Source: Phaeobacter gallaeciensis (GTDB taxonomy: Bacteria > Pseudomonadota > Alphaproteobacteria > Rhodobacterales > Rhodobacteraceae). From it: a stretch of DNA of 64,000 nt. Below the pieces are notes generated by a model. The model did no database searches, was not told the DNA's origin, and saw only the letters and a list, made by a program, of their open reading frames with translations. Positions within the stretch are counted from its first letter, which is position 1, and each line of letters starts with the position of its first letter. Below are positions 1 through 9,197 of the stretch, in pieces. Made by a program: the position numbers and the translations under genes. The stretch covers positions 3,572,001 to 3,636,000 of the forward strand of contig NZ_CP015124.1 of the NCBI RefSeq assembly GCF_001678945.1. Reading direction: 5' to 3'.

Positions 1-321
1 CGCGGTGAGGATCGCGACAAGACGCTGATCTTTGACGAAATCGACCGCGGGGTCGGTGGTGCCACTGCTGATGCGGTGGGGCGGCGCCTTAAATCCCTTG
101 CCTCGGGCGGGCAGGTGCTGGTCGTCACCCATTCGCCGCAGGTCGCCGCCCAGGGCGCGCATCACTGGCGGGTGCAGAAACGCGTCACCGATGGCATGAC
201 CCTGTCGGAGGTGGTGCCGCTGAGCGAGACGGAACGGGTGGATGAAATCGCCCGGATGGTGTCTGGCGATACCATCACCAAAGAAGCGCGCGCCGCCGCC
301 GGAGCCTTGCTGACCGGCTGA
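1..321 (+). CDS. recN: DNA repair protein RecN, C-terminal end (5' truncated by window edge)
   Basis: The open frame runs from base 1 with no start codon in view, so only about 106 C-terminal residues are present. It opens with the RecN Walker B segment TLIFDEIDRGVGGATADAV, where the acidic DE pair activates water for ATP hydrolysis. The ABC-type H-loop VTHSPQVAAQ follows, where the histidine contacts the gamma phosphate. RecN is an SMC-like ATPase that acts in recombinational repair of double-strand breaks. The chain ends at a TGA followed by an 88-bp spacer to the chloride channel gene, with no clear terminator. Identification is firm because the Walker B/D-loop sequence is diagnostic; the coiled coil and Walker A lie outside the window. 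Confidence 0.93.
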   Translation, partial: RGEDRDKTLIFDEIDRGVGGATADAVGRRLKSLASGGQVLVVTHSPQVAAQGAHHWRVQKRVTDGMTLSEVVPLSETERVDEIARMVSGDTITKEARAAAGALLTG

Positions 322-409
322 CGCACGGGTCACGGTCCTGTGTGCTCAGTGTTGGTGGTTTGGCAACTTTTCTCTGCTTTGAGGGGGGGCAGGAAACTGA
401 AGGCGAACA

Positions 410-2116
410 ATGAAGCATAATTCCCGGACCGGGGCAAAGGTGCTGGCGATGCAGGGTCTTGCATGGCTGCGCGATGTCTGGCGTATTCTTTTGCATCGCG
501 GGCCAAGCCAGTTTCAATTCTGGATGATAGCCCTGCTGTTCGGTATCTTTGCCGGTTTTGCGGCCTTGCTGTTCCGAAAGGGGATTACCGCCTTTCAGGC
601 TTGGATCTATGGCGCCGAGGATATTCATTTTCTGCACAGTTTCGCGCAGGATCTGCCGTGGTACATGCTGCTGGTGATCCCCACCGTGGGTGGGCTGGTC
701 GTCGGAATCATCCTGCACAATTTCACCCCCGATGGGCGGGTGCGTTCGGTTGCCGATGTGATCGAAGGGGCGGCAATGCGCAATGGTCGCGTCGAAATCC
801 GCGCCGGGCTTGGGTCGGCCATGGCGTCCTTCCTGACGCTGTCGACCGGCGGATCGGCCGGCCGTGAAGGGCCAGTGGTGCACCTTGCAGGCGTCATTTC
901 CAGCTGGGTCAGCGACCGGATCAAGGCCGATGGCATCACCGGGCGCGATCTTTTGGGCTGTGCGGTGGCAGCGGCGGTTTCTGCCAGCTTTAACGCGCCT
1001 ATCGCCGGTGCGCTGTTCGCGCTTGAGGTGGTGTTGCGGCATTTTGCTGTGCATGCCTTTGCGCCCATCGCCATCGCCTCGGTCGCGGGCACGGTGATCA
1101 ACCGGTTGGAATATGGCGATGTCACGGAATTCACGCTGACCACGCCGGGCGCCTTGCAGTTCTATGTGGAGCTACCTGCCTTTTTGATGCTCGGGCTGAT
1201 TTGTGGACTGGTGGCCGTGGTGCTCATGCGCTCGATTTTTTGGGCAGATCGAGTGGGAACCGATATCCAGACAGCTCTATCGATCCCGCGCTGGCTGCGC
1301 CCGGCGGTCTCTGGCTTTCTTCTGGGGGCGATTGCGATCTGGTTTCCGCATATCATCGGGGTTGGCTATGAGACGACGGTGCTGGCGCTTACCGGTGGGT
1401 TGGTGTTGTCGCAGGCCATCCTGTTCACCGTGGTGAAAACAGCTGCCGTGGCCATCACCATGGGTGGACGCATGGGGGGCGGGGTGTTTTCACCGTCGCT
1501 GATGATCGGGGCGATGACCGGCCTGTCCTTTGGGCTGATCGCGACCTCGGTCCTGCCGGAAGTGTCAGGGACGCATACGCTTTATGCCTTTGCGGGCATG
1601 GGGGCGGTCGCGGCAGCCGTTCTAGGGGCGCCGATCTCGACCACGCTGATCGTGTTCGAGCTGACCGGAGACTGGCAGATCGGCCTTGCGGTCATGGTGT
1701 CGGTCTCCCTGTCGACGGCGCTGGCCTCGCGGCTGGTGGACCGGTCGTTCTTCCTGACCCAGCTGGAGCGGCGCAATCTGCATTGCGCGGCCGGGCCGCA
1801 GGCCTATCTGCTGGCGCTGCTGCAGGTGGGGGGATTGATGCGGCCGCTGGGGGATCCGCGCTGCGCCACGCCAGAGGACTGCGCGCCGCTGGTTGATCAG
1901 GGACTGATGCTGCGCCCCGATCAGTCGCTGGAGGCGGTGCTGCCTGTGTTCGACCGGGCGGATGTGCCGTTCTTGCCGGTGGTTGCTCCGGATGACGTGC
2001 CCGCGCCGAGCGATGCTGAGCAGCAGGGCCGCCTTCTTGGGGTGCTCTACCACGTGGATGCGCTGAAGGCCTATAACCGCGCCCTAGTGGCAACGGCTGC
2101 AGAGGAACACAGCTAA
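410..2116 (+). CDS. ClC-family chloride channel/transporter with C-terminal CBS-like region
   Basis: A 568-residue polytopic membrane protein of the voltage-gated ClC family. The anion-selectivity motif GREGP is at residues 151-155, with the gating glutamate at E153. Helix-N-type sequence MGGRMGGGVFSPSLMIGA is near residue 355. The tail from about residue 480 (LMLRPDQSLEAVLPVFDRAD) resembles a single CBS domain. In the conserved segment NAPIAGALFALEVV, E206 aligns with E202 of E. coli ClC-ec1. V207 sits where ClC-ec1 has its internal proton glutamate E203, so a channel-like or altered-coupling mechanism is possible. A weak GAAGG-like ribosome site precedes the ATG; an alternative ATG lies 13 codons in. 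It is convergent with the LysR gene across a 25-bp gap. Confidence 0.93.
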   Translation: MKHNSRTGAKVLAMQGLAWLRDVWRILLHRGPSQFQFWMIALLFGIFAGFAALLFRKGITAFQAWIYGAEDIHFLHSFAQDLPWYMLLVIPTVGGLVVGIILHNFTPDGRVRSVADVIEGAAMRNGRVEIRAGLGSAMASFLTLSTGGSAGREGPVVHLAGVISSWVSDRIKADGITGRDLLGCAVAAAVSASFNAPIAGALFALEVVLRHFAVHAFAPIAIASVAGTVINRLEYGDVTEFTLTTPGALQFYVELPAFLMLGLICGLVAVVLMRSIFWADRVGTDIQTALSIPRWLRPAVSGFLLGAIAIWFPHIIGVGYETTVLALTGGLVLSQAILFTVVKTAAVAITMGGRMGGGVFSPSLMIGAMTGLSFGLIATSVLPEVSGTHTLYAFAGMGAVAAAVLGAPISTTLIVFELTGDWQIGLAVMVSVSLSTALASRLVDRSFFLTQLERRNLHCAAGPQAYLLALLQVGGLMRPLGDPRCATPEDCAPLVDQGLMLRPDQSLEAVLPVFDRADVPFLPVVAPDDVPAPSDAEQQGRLLGVLYHVDALKAYNRALVATAAEEHS

Positions 2117-2141
2117 GACCCGGGGGCGGTTCTGATGTGCC

Positions 2142-3053
2142 TCAGTTGGCGGGCTGTTTCAGGGTTTCGGTGAGAATCTCACGCAGCCATGCCAATCTGG
2201 ATGATCCATCGAACCGGCGATGCCAGACCAGATCAAATTCTGCATCCGGAACGCTCAGCGGTAGCGGAGAACTGCTGAACCCCCGGAACGCAGAATTTAT
2301 TAGCATGGCCGGCAGGGTGGCAACCGTGTCGGTGCCACGGATCACTTCGGCCAGCAGCCAGACATTCGGCACGCTGACGGCAATGTCGCGTGACAGGTTG
2401 AGGGCCTCCAGCGCGCTCTGCACGGTGCTTTTGTAGGGGCCGCCGAAATCCAGCGTGGCATGGCTGGCGCCAGAGTAGTCGTAGACGTCCTTTATCGGTC
2501 CGCGCACCTCAGGATCGTAAAAGACCCGGAAGCCCTCGGAGAAAAGATGCGCATGGCACAGGGTCGCGGGATAGACTTCGGGGCGGGGGGCAATGGCAAA
2601 ATCGGCAATCCCACGCTCCAGAAGGTTTTCGGCATTCGCGCTGGGGCCTAGCTCGCGGAACACCATGCGTTTTCTGGGAACTTCCTGCCAGATGCGCGTG
2701 CACGTTCGGTTGACCTCGGGGACAAGAACGCCACCGTTTGTGGCGATCACAAAAGGATCGGGGTCATTGGCGGGGACGTATTCCCCATGGTCCACCAGCG
2801 CATCCATCTGGGCCAACAGGCGTCGGACCTTGGGCACCAGGCGTTCCGCGCGTGGGCTGGGAACGATCCCGCGCCCGGCCTGCACGAACAACTTGTCGCC
2901 TATGATGCAGCGCAGTTTTTCCAGGTTGTGACTGACGGTGGATTGGCTGATGTTCAGTCGCTCAGCGGCCTTGCTGACGGACATTTCATCGTAAACTGTT
3001 AAAAAGACCCGAAGCAGGCGACCACTCAACTGAGATGTATCTACGTCACGCAT
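2142..3053 (-). CDS. LysR-family transcriptional regulator
   Basis: A 303-residue LTTR. The N-terminal winged helix-turn-helix covers about residues 9-67 (LLRVFLTVYDEMSVSKAAER then LNISQSTVSHNLEKL), with the typical LysR spacing. The rest is a periplasmic-binding-like effector domain with ERGIADFAIAP near residue 150. The gene is divergent from a small acidic-protein gene, and the 91-bp AT-rich spacer between them probably holds its autoregulated promoter. Target genes and ligand cannot be inferred from the neighbours: it is convergent with the chloride channel gene and no metabolic operon abuts it. Confidence 0.92.
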   Translation of the reverse strand: MRDVDTSQLSGRLLRVFLTVYDEMSVSKAAERLNISQSTVSHNLEKLRCIIGDKLFVQAGRGIVPSPRAERLVPKVRRLLAQMDALVDHGEYVPANDPDPFVIATNGGVLVPEVNRTCTRIWQEVPRKRMVFRELGPSANAENLLERGIADFAIAPRPEVYPATLCHAHLFSEGFRVFYDPEVRGPIKDVYDYSGASHATLDFGGPYKSTVQSALEALNLSRDIAVSVPNVWLLAEVIRGTDTVATLPAMLINSAFRGFSSSPLPLSVPDAEFDLVWHRRFDGSSRLAWLREILTETLKQPAN

Positions 3054-3144
3054 TTATTAATTTTTTCTTTCGCTGGATTGGATGAACCGCTTTTTTAAGT
3101 AAAGTTAACGGCAACGGGCGTAAATGGGGTGCGGAAGGGAAAAT

Positions 3145-3336
3145 ATGCGTACTTATAAATTCGACCCGAAAGAGGTCGAAGTACAAAACAAAACGAGCGA
3201 GCAGGACAAAGAACAGGCGGCCCTCGAAGCGTTGGTCAACTACGCAATCGAATGCGCCAGAGACGCAAATGTCTTTGGGTCGGGGGAAGCTCTGGAACAG
3301 GCAAAACGGCATTTGGTCCGTTCTGTACTGTTGTAG
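3145..3336 (+). CDS. Small hypothetical charged protein (63 aa)
   Basis: A short open frame beginning MRTYKFDPKEVEVQNK. I chose the ATG at 3145 rather than the in-frame ATG at 3124 because GGAAGGGA lies about 5-8 bases upstream, inside the longer reading. The product is soluble, strongly charged in its first third (KEVEVQNKTSEQDKEQ), and then appears to form one amphipathic helix (AALEALVNYAIECARDA). There is no signal peptide, membrane segment or recognised motif. It is divergent from the LysR gene, so it may be that regulator's target; this is inference from position only. A real small gene is likely given the ribosome site and clean frame, but the function is unknown. Confidence 0.6.
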   Translation: MRTYKFDPKEVEVQNKTSEQDKEQAALEALVNYAIECARDANVFGSGEALEQAKRHLVRSVLL

Positions 3337-3668
3337 GGGTGATCTGCTTTCAGGCTGTTGGGCCACTTTGAAATCCTGATATCGGGGCGGTCCTGATGGG
3401 CCGCTTTGACCGGCCGTGGGCGCCGGAATAGGTGCCGACCGTGATCTAGCTTCGAGCCCCTCATTGGCAAGGGCACGGAAGTATAGGCGGTCCAAAATTT
3501 TGTATAATTGTTAATGATACGCGCAGGTCGCGCGGTACCGCTGTCGGTCAGTTTAAATTTAATGATTGCAATCGGTTCTTAGTGGCTTTGAAAACGGCAC
3601 AGCGCCGGTAAAACGCTGTGCCGCCTAGAAGCTGTGCCGTAAAAGGCGGCCCTGCTGACCCGGCAGAT
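3337..3668. other. 332-bp intergenic region with a three-copy GCTGTGCC repeat
   Basis: No convincing gene is present. The middle (about 3495-3590) is AT-rich. The right part holds the inverted repeat described separately, and the DUF427 gene ends at 3669 on the opposite strand. The two flanking genes converge here, so transcription termination is the likeliest role. Confidence 0.6.
3596..3622 (-). terminator. Perfect 9-bp inverted repeat, possible terminator of the DUF427 gene
   Basis: GGCACAGCG (3596-3604) pairs perfectly with CGCTGTGCC (3614-3622) over a 9-nt loop. Read on the minus strand the hairpin is followed by GTTTTC, a short U tract, so it could end the pepP/DUF427 transcript. A third partial copy, GCTGTGCCG, lies at 3631-3639 and could compete for pairing. 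Confidence 0.5.
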
Positions 3669-4010
3669 TCAAATCTGTTCGATCTTCACCGAGTCACTGG
3701 GATAAAACGCCAAATAGCCTTTTATTTCGCCCACGTCACTGATTGGGTCCTCATAGCTCCAGACAGCGTCTTCGGTCACCGAGGATTTGTTTACGATGGA
3801 AAAATAGGTGGCATCGCCCTTGTGCGGGCAATGCGTCGTCTTGCTGCTCGGATCGAGAAAGGCCATGGCGATGTCTTCGCGTGGGAAATAGATGACCGGC
3901 GCATGACCCTCTTCGCTCAGCTCTAGTGCGCGGCTGGTTTCGCCCAGAACGGCCCCGCCCGAGCGCACCACCCAGGTGCCATCTGCCTTGCGAATTCGGA
4001 TCTTGCTCAT
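3669..4010 (-). CDS. DUF427 domain protein
   Basis: 113 residues with the features of the DUF427 family: a short basic start (MSKIRIRKADGTWVVRSGG), the central VIYFPREDIAMAFL, and the signature THCPHKGDATYFS with conserved Cys-Pro-x-Lys-Gly, then AVWSYEDP and VGEIKGYLAFYP. DUF427 proteins are small beta-rich cytoplasmic proteins of unknown biochemical role. GGGGAAA upstream of the ATG serves as ribosome site. It follows the aminopeptidase gene on the same strand after 62 bp and may be the last gene of that transcript. Confidence 0.9.
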   Translation of the reverse strand: MSKIRIRKADGTWVVRSGGAVLGETSRALELSEEGHAPVIYFPREDIAMAFLDPSSKTTHCPHKGDATYFSIVNKSSVTEDAVWSYEDPISDVGEIKGYLAFYPSDSVKIEQI

Positions 4011-4072
4011 GTTATTTTCCCCATCTCGTCATTGGTATGCATGTCTTGCCCCGGCAATGTAACAGCCGGGTA

Positions 4073-5863
4073 TCAGATCGCCGCAGTCGCCACGTCCAGC
4101 CAGGCCTGTGCGGCAGGGCTGATCATTGGGCGGATTTTCTGGGCGACCTGCGCATGATAAGCATTCAGCCAGTCGCGTTCTTCCCTTGATAGCATATCTG
4201 CGTCAATCAGCCGCCGGTCGATCGGGACAAAGGTCAGGGTGCGCCAGTCCAGCATGTCCCGCTCTGCGTCGCCGCCGGGCAGGGCAGGGGCCTTTTGCGC
4301 GACGATCAGGTTCTCGATCCGGATGCCAAAGGCACCTTCGCGGTAATACCCCGGTTCATTGGACAGGATCATACCTGGCTGCAGCGGCACCGCAGAGGCG
4401 CGGCTGAGGCGCTGCGGGCCTTCGTGCACGCTGAGGTAGGCGCCGACGCCATGGCCCAGACCATGATTGAAATCCTGCCCGGCCAACCACAGCGGCATCC
4501 GCCCGATGGCCTCGATGTCGCGCCCGGCCAGTCCCTGTGGCCAGCGCAGGCGCGAGATTGCGATCATGCCCTGCAGCACGCGGGTAAAGGCGGCGCGCTC
4601 CTCGGCTCCCGGGGCGCCAATAGCAATGGTGCGGGTGATGTCAGTGGTGCCATCCAGATACTGCCCGCCGCTGTCCAGAACCAGCAGATCGCCGTCCTGC
4701 AGTACCGTGTCAGTCTCGACCGTGACGCGGTAGTGGATCACGGCGCCATTGGCGCCGGTGCCCGAAATGGTGTCAAAACTGATATCGCGCAGCCTGTCGT
4801 CCCGGCGGCGCAGCGTTTCCAGCTGTTTGACCACGTCGATTTCGGTGATGCTGCCCGGGGCCTGGTCGTCGAGCCAAGCCAACAGCTCCACCACAGCGGC
4901 GCCATCGCGCAGGTGGGCGGCGGCGCTGCCTTCGATCTCTGCCGCGTTCTTGCAGGCCTTGGGTAGGGCGCAGGGGTCGCCTGTCGGCTGAAGACGGTCG
5001 CCCAGAGTCTCGGCAACGATCTGCGGCAGGCTGTCCCGGTCCACCGCCACAGCGCCATTGAGCGCGCCCACGGCATTCAGGAAACCGGCAGGTGGATGTA
5101 CGGTTACGCCTGCGCCCAGATGATCCGCCAGCCCCTCCAGTTTCGACGGGTCCATGAACAGGTCCACACGCGCATCACTGTGCAGGATGGCAAAGCCATG
5201 GGCGACCGGATTGCGTGGAATGTCCGACCCGCGGATGTTCAGCAGCCACATGATGCTGTCGGGTAGGGTGATCAGGGCGGCCTCTTGTCCGGCCTCGCGC
5301 AGGCCCTTGGCCAGCCGTCCGCATTTGTCGGCGGCGCTTTCCCCAGCGTAGGCCTCGGGGTGGGCGATGACGCGCTCTGCGGGCGGTGCGGGCTGGTCCT
5401 CCCAGATCCGGTCCACCAGGTTTTCGCAATCCACAAGCATGATGCCGCTGCCGTCCAGCTTCCTGCGCAGGTCGGCGATCTGACCGGTGGCATGCAGCCA
5501 GGGATCAAACCCGACCCGCCCGCCGTCCGGCAGTTGGTCCTTCAGCCAGTCGTGCAGCTGGACCTCGGGCCAGGGCACCGGGGTATAGACATCGGCAACC
5601 TGCTGTTTCACCTGCGTGCGGTAGCGCCCGTCGATGAAAACGCCCGCGACATGGGACAAGGCCGCGCAGAACCCCGCAGAGCCGGTAAAGCCGGTCAACC
5701 AGGCAAGCCGGTCGTCCCGCGGGGCGACGTATTCACCCTGATGCGCATCGGCGCGGGGCACGAGGAATCCATCCAGCGCCTCTCGATCCAGCTCTGCGCG
5801 CAGCGCCTGCAGCCGGGGTGGCCCCTGATCCGGGCGGGCGGTGACGTCGAATGACTGAAACAT
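4073..5863 (-). CDS. pepP: Xaa-Pro aminopeptidase (M24B, aminopeptidase P family)
   Basis: 596 residues, the long three-domain form of aminopeptidase P. Two creatinase-like N-terminal domains (about 1-300) precede the pita-bread M24 catalytic domain. Its five metal ligands can be seen as two aspartates in LVLDSGGQYLDGTTDITRT, histidine in HGLGHGVGAYLSVHEGP, glutamate in SNEPGYY and glutamate in GIRIENLIV. It releases N-terminal residues ahead of proline, using a dinuclear metal centre in the cytoplasm. The start has a strong AGGAGG ribosome site 7 bases upstream. It lies 75 bp after the isomerase gene, downstream of cobT, and may be co-transcribed with it. Confidence 0.95.
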   Translation of the reverse strand: MFQSFDVTARPDQGPPRLQALRAELDREALDGFLVPRADAHQGEYVAPRDDRLAWLTGFTGSAGFCAALSHVAGVFIDGRYRTQVKQQVADVYTPVPWPEVQLHDWLKDQLPDGGRVGFDPWLHATGQIADLRRKLDGSGIMLVDCENLVDRIWEDQPAPPAERVIAHPEAYAGESAADKCGRLAKGLREAGQEAALITLPDSIMWLLNIRGSDIPRNPVAHGFAILHSDARVDLFMDPSKLEGLADHLGAGVTVHPPAGFLNAVGALNGAVAVDRDSLPQIVAETLGDRLQPTGDPCALPKACKNAAEIEGSAAAHLRDGAAVVELLAWLDDQAPGSITEIDVVKQLETLRRRDDRLRDISFDTISGTGANGAVIHYRVTVETDTVLQDGDLLVLDSGGQYLDGTTDITRTIAIGAPGAEERAAFTRVLQGMIAISRLRWPQGLAGRDIEAIGRMPLWLAGQDFNHGLGHGVGAYLSVHEGPQRLSRASAVPLQPGMILSNEPGYYREGAFGIRIENLIVAQKAPALPGGDAERDMLDWRTLTFVPIDRRLIDADMLSREERDWLNAYHAQVAQKIRPMISPAAQAWLDVATAAI

Positions 5864-5938
5864 GGGGAGCCTCCTGCGTTGGCGGGTGTCAACCGCGCCA
5901 GAGAACAGCGAAGCGGGGCCGGGTGCAACCCGGGAAAT

Positions 5939-6589
5939 TCAGGCCGCGCCGACAGGTGGGTTCTGAAAGGTGGTGTCGGGGAAGGGCTGGCGCAGGCCGA
6001 ATTCCAGCAGTTCCAGATGGTCCTGTCCGTAATAGGGATCCCCATCCAGCACATAGGTCGGTGATCCGAACAGATGCATCCGCAGGGCTGCATCTGTATT
6101 TGCCTGTAGAACCGCCTGCACATCGGGCGCCATCGCACCTTCAAGCAGCGGTTCGGGGTTAAGCCCGGCGTTTCGTGCAGCCTGTGACAGCTGCTCGGGG
6201 TTCATCAGGTCGATGTCATCGCGCCAATGCGCCTCAAGCAACCCATGGGCAAGGGCATCGACGTCCTGCCCCAGACGTTCGGCCATGATCACCATGCCGC
6301 TGGAAAGGGTCAGGGCGTTGTCATGGTAGGTCGGGCGGTAGGTAATGATCGGAACGCTGCGATAGGCGGCCCAGCGTTCGATCTCGCGTCCGAAGAAGTA
6401 ATCGACATGCGCCTGGTTGCGCCCGGCAAAGGGACGCCCGCCTGCCTGCTCCACCACCGGCGACAACAGAAAGGGACGATGGATCAGTTGGCAGTCATGG
6501 GCCGCGCAGATTTCTGCCAGCCGTCTGGAGCCAAGATAGGCATAGGCGGAATGGGTGGAGTAGAAATATTCGATCTTGCGCTGCGCCAT
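5939..6589 (-). CDS. 2-hydroxychromene-2-carboxylate isomerase / DsbA-like (GST kappa-type) protein
   Basis: 216 residues with a thioredoxin-fold, kappa-class GST-type architecture. The N-terminal strand is EYFYSTHSAYAYLGSRRL, where the serine or threonine replaces the DsbA CxxC. The C-terminal signature is HLFGSPTYVLDGDPYYGQD. I start at ATG 6589 because an earlier in-frame methionine would place 23 unrelated residues inside the cobT coding end. From 6589 the gene begins 13 bp after the cobT stop. Family members isomerise aromatic-degradation intermediates or act on glutathione adducts. Linkage to cobaltochelatase genes gives no substrate hint, so the specific activity is uncertain. Confidence 0.85.
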   Translation of the reverse strand: MAQRKIEYFYSTHSAYAYLGSRRLAEICAAHDCQLIHRPFLLSPVVEQAGGRPFAGRNQAHVDYFFGREIERWAAYRSVPIITYRPTYHDNALTLSSGMVIMAERLGQDVDALAHGLLEAHWRDDIDLMNPEQLSQAARNAGLNPEPLLEGAMAPDVQAVLQANTDAALRMHLFGSPTYVLDGDPYYGQDHLELLEFGLRQPFPDTTFQNPPVGAA

Positions 6590-6602
6590 GCCGGGGGCTC
6601 TC

Positions 6603-8480
6603 TTAACTGGCCTTCTTGATGCCCATGACACGGGCGCGGGCGCGCGGGTCGCTGTCAAACAGCGCCGCCAGCTGTTCGGTCATGGCACCGGCGAGTTGTT
6701 CGACATCCGTGATGGTCACCGCGCGGTCATAGTAGCGGGTGACGTCATGGCCGATGCCGATGGCCAGAAGCTCCACCTGCTTTTTCTTCTCCACCATGGC
6801 GATCACATCGCGCAGGTGTTTTTCCAGGAAGTTCGCCGGGTTCACCGAGAGGGTAGAATCATCTACCGGCGCGCCGTCGGAAATCACCATCAGGATCTTG
6901 CGCGCCTCGGGACGGCCGACCATCCGGCGGTGCGCCCATTCCAGTGCCTCACCGTCGATGTTCTCTTTCAACAGGCCCTCTTTCATCATCAGGCCAAGGT
7001 TCGGGTGCGCGCGGCGCCATGGTACATCGGCACCCTTGTAGATGATGTGGCGCAGATCGTTCAGACGACCAGGCTGCTGCGGGCGGCCTTCGTTCAGCCA
7101 GGCCTCGCGCGCCATGCCGCCCTTCCAGGCGCGGGTGGTAAAGCCGAGGATCTCGACCTTCACGTTGCAGCGCTCCAGTGTGCGCGCCAGCACGTCGGCG
7201 CAGATCGCCGCGATCGAGATCGGGCGCCCCCGCATCGAGCCGGAGTTGTCGAGAAGCAGCGTCACCACGGTGTCGCGGAACTCGGTATCCTTTTCGCGTT
7301 TGAACGACAGCGGGGTGGTCGGGTTGGCGACAACGCGCGCGAGACGTCCTGCGTCCAGAATGCCTTCCTCCAGGTCGAACTCCCAGGAGCGGTTCTGCTG
7401 CGCCTGAAGACGGCGCTGCAGCTTGTTGGCAAGGCGGGAAACGGCGCCCTTCAGCGGTTCCAGCTGCTGATCGAGATAGGCGCGCAGGCGCTCCAGCTCG
7501 GCTGGTTCGGCCAGATCTTCTGCGGCGATTTCCTCGTCGTGGGTGTCCAGGAACACCTTGTAGTCGGGATCCGCTTCTGAGGCAGGCGGCGGCGGGGGCG
7601 GGTCCAGCGGCGCCTCGCCATCGGGCATTTCGGTTTCTTCCGACAGCTCGTCCTCAGCCATCTCGTCCATCGAGACCTGGGCCTGGCTTTCGTCTTGCTG
7701 CTGCTCCTGCGCCTGTTCTGCATCCGCATCGGCCTGTTCGTCGTCGGAATCATCTTCGCCGGAGCTGTCGGGATCCTGCTGCTCTTCGGCGTCCTCTTCG
7801 GCCTGGTCTTCCTGATCCTCATCCGGCTGATCGGGGTCATCGCCCAGCTGGTCGCCATAGCCGAGATCGGTGATAATCTGGCGGGCAAAGCGGGCGAATT
7901 CCGCCTGATCGGCAATCTTCTCTTCGAGGTCGCCGAGCGTTTCACCGGCTTCGGCCTCGATATAACCGCGCCACAGCTCGGCCACGTTGGCGGCACCTTC
8001 GGGCAGCGGGCGGCCCGTGGCCATCTGCCGGACCAGATAGCCCGCAGCAGCAGCCAGCGGCGCCTCGGTCGAGGATTTCATCTGATCATAGCCGCGCCGG
8101 ATCGCCTCGTTGCGGATCTTGACGTCGATGTTCGATGCGGTGCCCGGCATGTGGCGTGCGCCCATCGCCTCGCAGCGGGCGGTTTCCATCGCCTCGTACA
8201 GATCACGGGCCATCTCGCCTTGCGGTGCGTATTTCGCGTGGACGGCATCGTCGTGGAACTTGTGGCGCAAAGCGAGCGCATCCGCAGTGCCGCGGGCCAA
8301 CAGCACTTCCTCGCGCGTCATCCGGCGGGAGACCTGCGGCAGGCGCATGGAATCGCCCGAAAGCCCGGCCGGGTCGACCGTGTAGCTGACCGACAGTTCG
8401 GAATCGTCGGCCATCACCTTGGTCGCTTCGGCCAGCGCCTTTTTGAACGGATCTGCCGGGTTGTCGGTCGGTTTGCTCAT
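6603..8480 (-). CDS. cobT: Aerobic cobaltochelatase subunit CobT
   Basis: 625 residues. CobT with CobS and CobN inserts Co2+ into hydrogenobyrinic acid a,c-diamide in the aerobic vitamin B12 route. The N-terminal third resembles other CobT proteins. A very acidic linker follows (many D, E and Q runs, roughly residues 210-300). The C-terminal von Willebrand A domain carries the MIDAS motif DNSGSMRG and ends in [17 protein letters not shown]. Its ATG overlaps the stop of the upstream racemase-like gene by 4 bp (ATGA), so translation is probably coupled. Order on the minus strand is cobS, racemase-like, cobT. No cobN is in the window. Confidence 0.96.
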   Translation of the reverse strand: MSKPTDNPADPFKKALAEATKVMADDSELSVSYTVDPAGLSGDSMRLPQVSRRMTREEVLLARGTADALALRHKFHDDAVHAKYAPQGEMARDLYEAMETARCEAMGARHMPGTASNIDVKIRNEAIRRGYDQMKSSTEAPLAAAAGYLVRQMATGRPLPEGAANVAELWRGYIEAEAGETLGDLEEKIADQAEFARFARQIITDLGYGDQLGDDPDQPDEDQEDQAEEDAEEQQDPDSSGEDDSDDEQADADAEQAQEQQQDESQAQVSMDEMAEDELSEETEMPDGEAPLDPPPPPPASEADPDYKVFLDTHDEEIAAEDLAEPAELERLRAYLDQQLEPLKGAVSRLANKLQRRLQAQQNRSWEFDLEEGILDAGRLARVVANPTTPLSFKREKDTEFRDTVVTLLLDNSGSMRGRPISIAAICADVLARTLERCNVKVEILGFTTRAWKGGMAREAWLNEGRPQQPGRLNDLRHIIYKGADVPWRRAHPNLGLMMKEGLLKENIDGEALEWAHRRMVGRPEARKILMVISDGAPVDDSTLSVNPANFLEKHLRDVIAMVEKKKQVELLAIGIGHDVTRYYDRAVTITDVEQLAGAMTEQLAALFDSDPRARARVMGIKKAS

Positions 8481-9178
8481 ATTTTCGCTCTCACTTCATC
8501 GAGGTCGGCTTCATCGGCCGCCAGCCGCGCCAGCAGGTACACATGCACATCCAGCGCATCTACCACCCTATAGCCCGGATCCTGCCCGTCAAACGCCAGG
8601 TTGAGATCGGTGCCCGCCAGCACGATGGCATCGGCGCCCAGACCATCGACCATCCGCTGTCCTGCATCGAGGAACAGCGCCCGCTTTTGCGGCGTGCAGA
8701 CTCCGGCGACGGCCATGTCCTGATAGCTTTGGCCCAGATCCTCGATCTCATCCTCCAGCGCCACGGCGCGGGTTTTCTTCAATTGCCCATAAAGGCCCGT
8801 CTTCATCACCACGCGGGTGCCCAGCAGACCGACGGTGTTCAGCCCCTGTGCCGCAAAATAATCGTCCAGCGGCGTGACGGCCGAGACCAGCGGCAGGGAA
8901 GACAGCGCCACCGTTTCGTCGAAACAGAAATGCCCACCCAAAGAGGTGATGGCAACGCAATCGGCCCCGGCGCCGCGCAGACGGTCGATCAGCCCGGCGT
9001 AGATTTCGGCCTGAGCCGCGCGGTTGTCCGACAGGTTGTTGCGGATCAGCTCCTGCACATCGGCATGGACGATGGTCAGCTCCAGCGGCAGGCCCCGTGC
9101 GGTCATCGCCGCCGTCAGCCGCTGGTAATAGACCACCGTGGCTGCAACGCCGATTCCACCGATCAGGCCGATATGCAT
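8477..9178 (-). CDS. Aspartate/glutamate racemase-superfamily protein lacking the catalytic cysteines
   Basis: 233 residues starting [20 protein letters not shown], the glycine-rich opening of the Asp/Glu/hydantoin racemase superfamily. An upstream in-frame methionine would extend into the cobS spacer, so ATG 9178 is preferred; it lies 19 bp after the cobS stop. Active members use two cysteines, one in a CNT-type motif and one in a GCT motif. Here the first position reads AITSLGGHF (S79 by eye-alignment, H83 kept) and the second VLAGTDLNL (G189, T190 kept). Other cysteines (C74, C85, C161) are off-motif. Classical two-base racemisation is therefore unlikely. Placement between cobS and cobT, with a 4-bp overlap into cobT, suggests a cobalamin-linked job, which is inference. 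Confidence 0.88.
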   Translation of the reverse strand: MHIGLIGGIGVAATVVYYQRLTAAMTARGLPLELTIVHADVQELIRNNLSDNRAAQAEIYAGLIDRLRGAGADCVAITSLGGHFCFDETVALSSLPLVSAVTPLDDYFAAQGLNTVGLLGTRVVMKTGLYGQLKKTRAVALEDEIEDLGQSYQDMAVAGVCTPQKRALFLDAGQRMVDGLGADAIVLAGTDLNLAFDGQDPGYRVVDALDVHVYLLARLAADEADLDEVRAKI

Positions 9179-9197
9179 GGGAGTGTCCTTACCGGGT

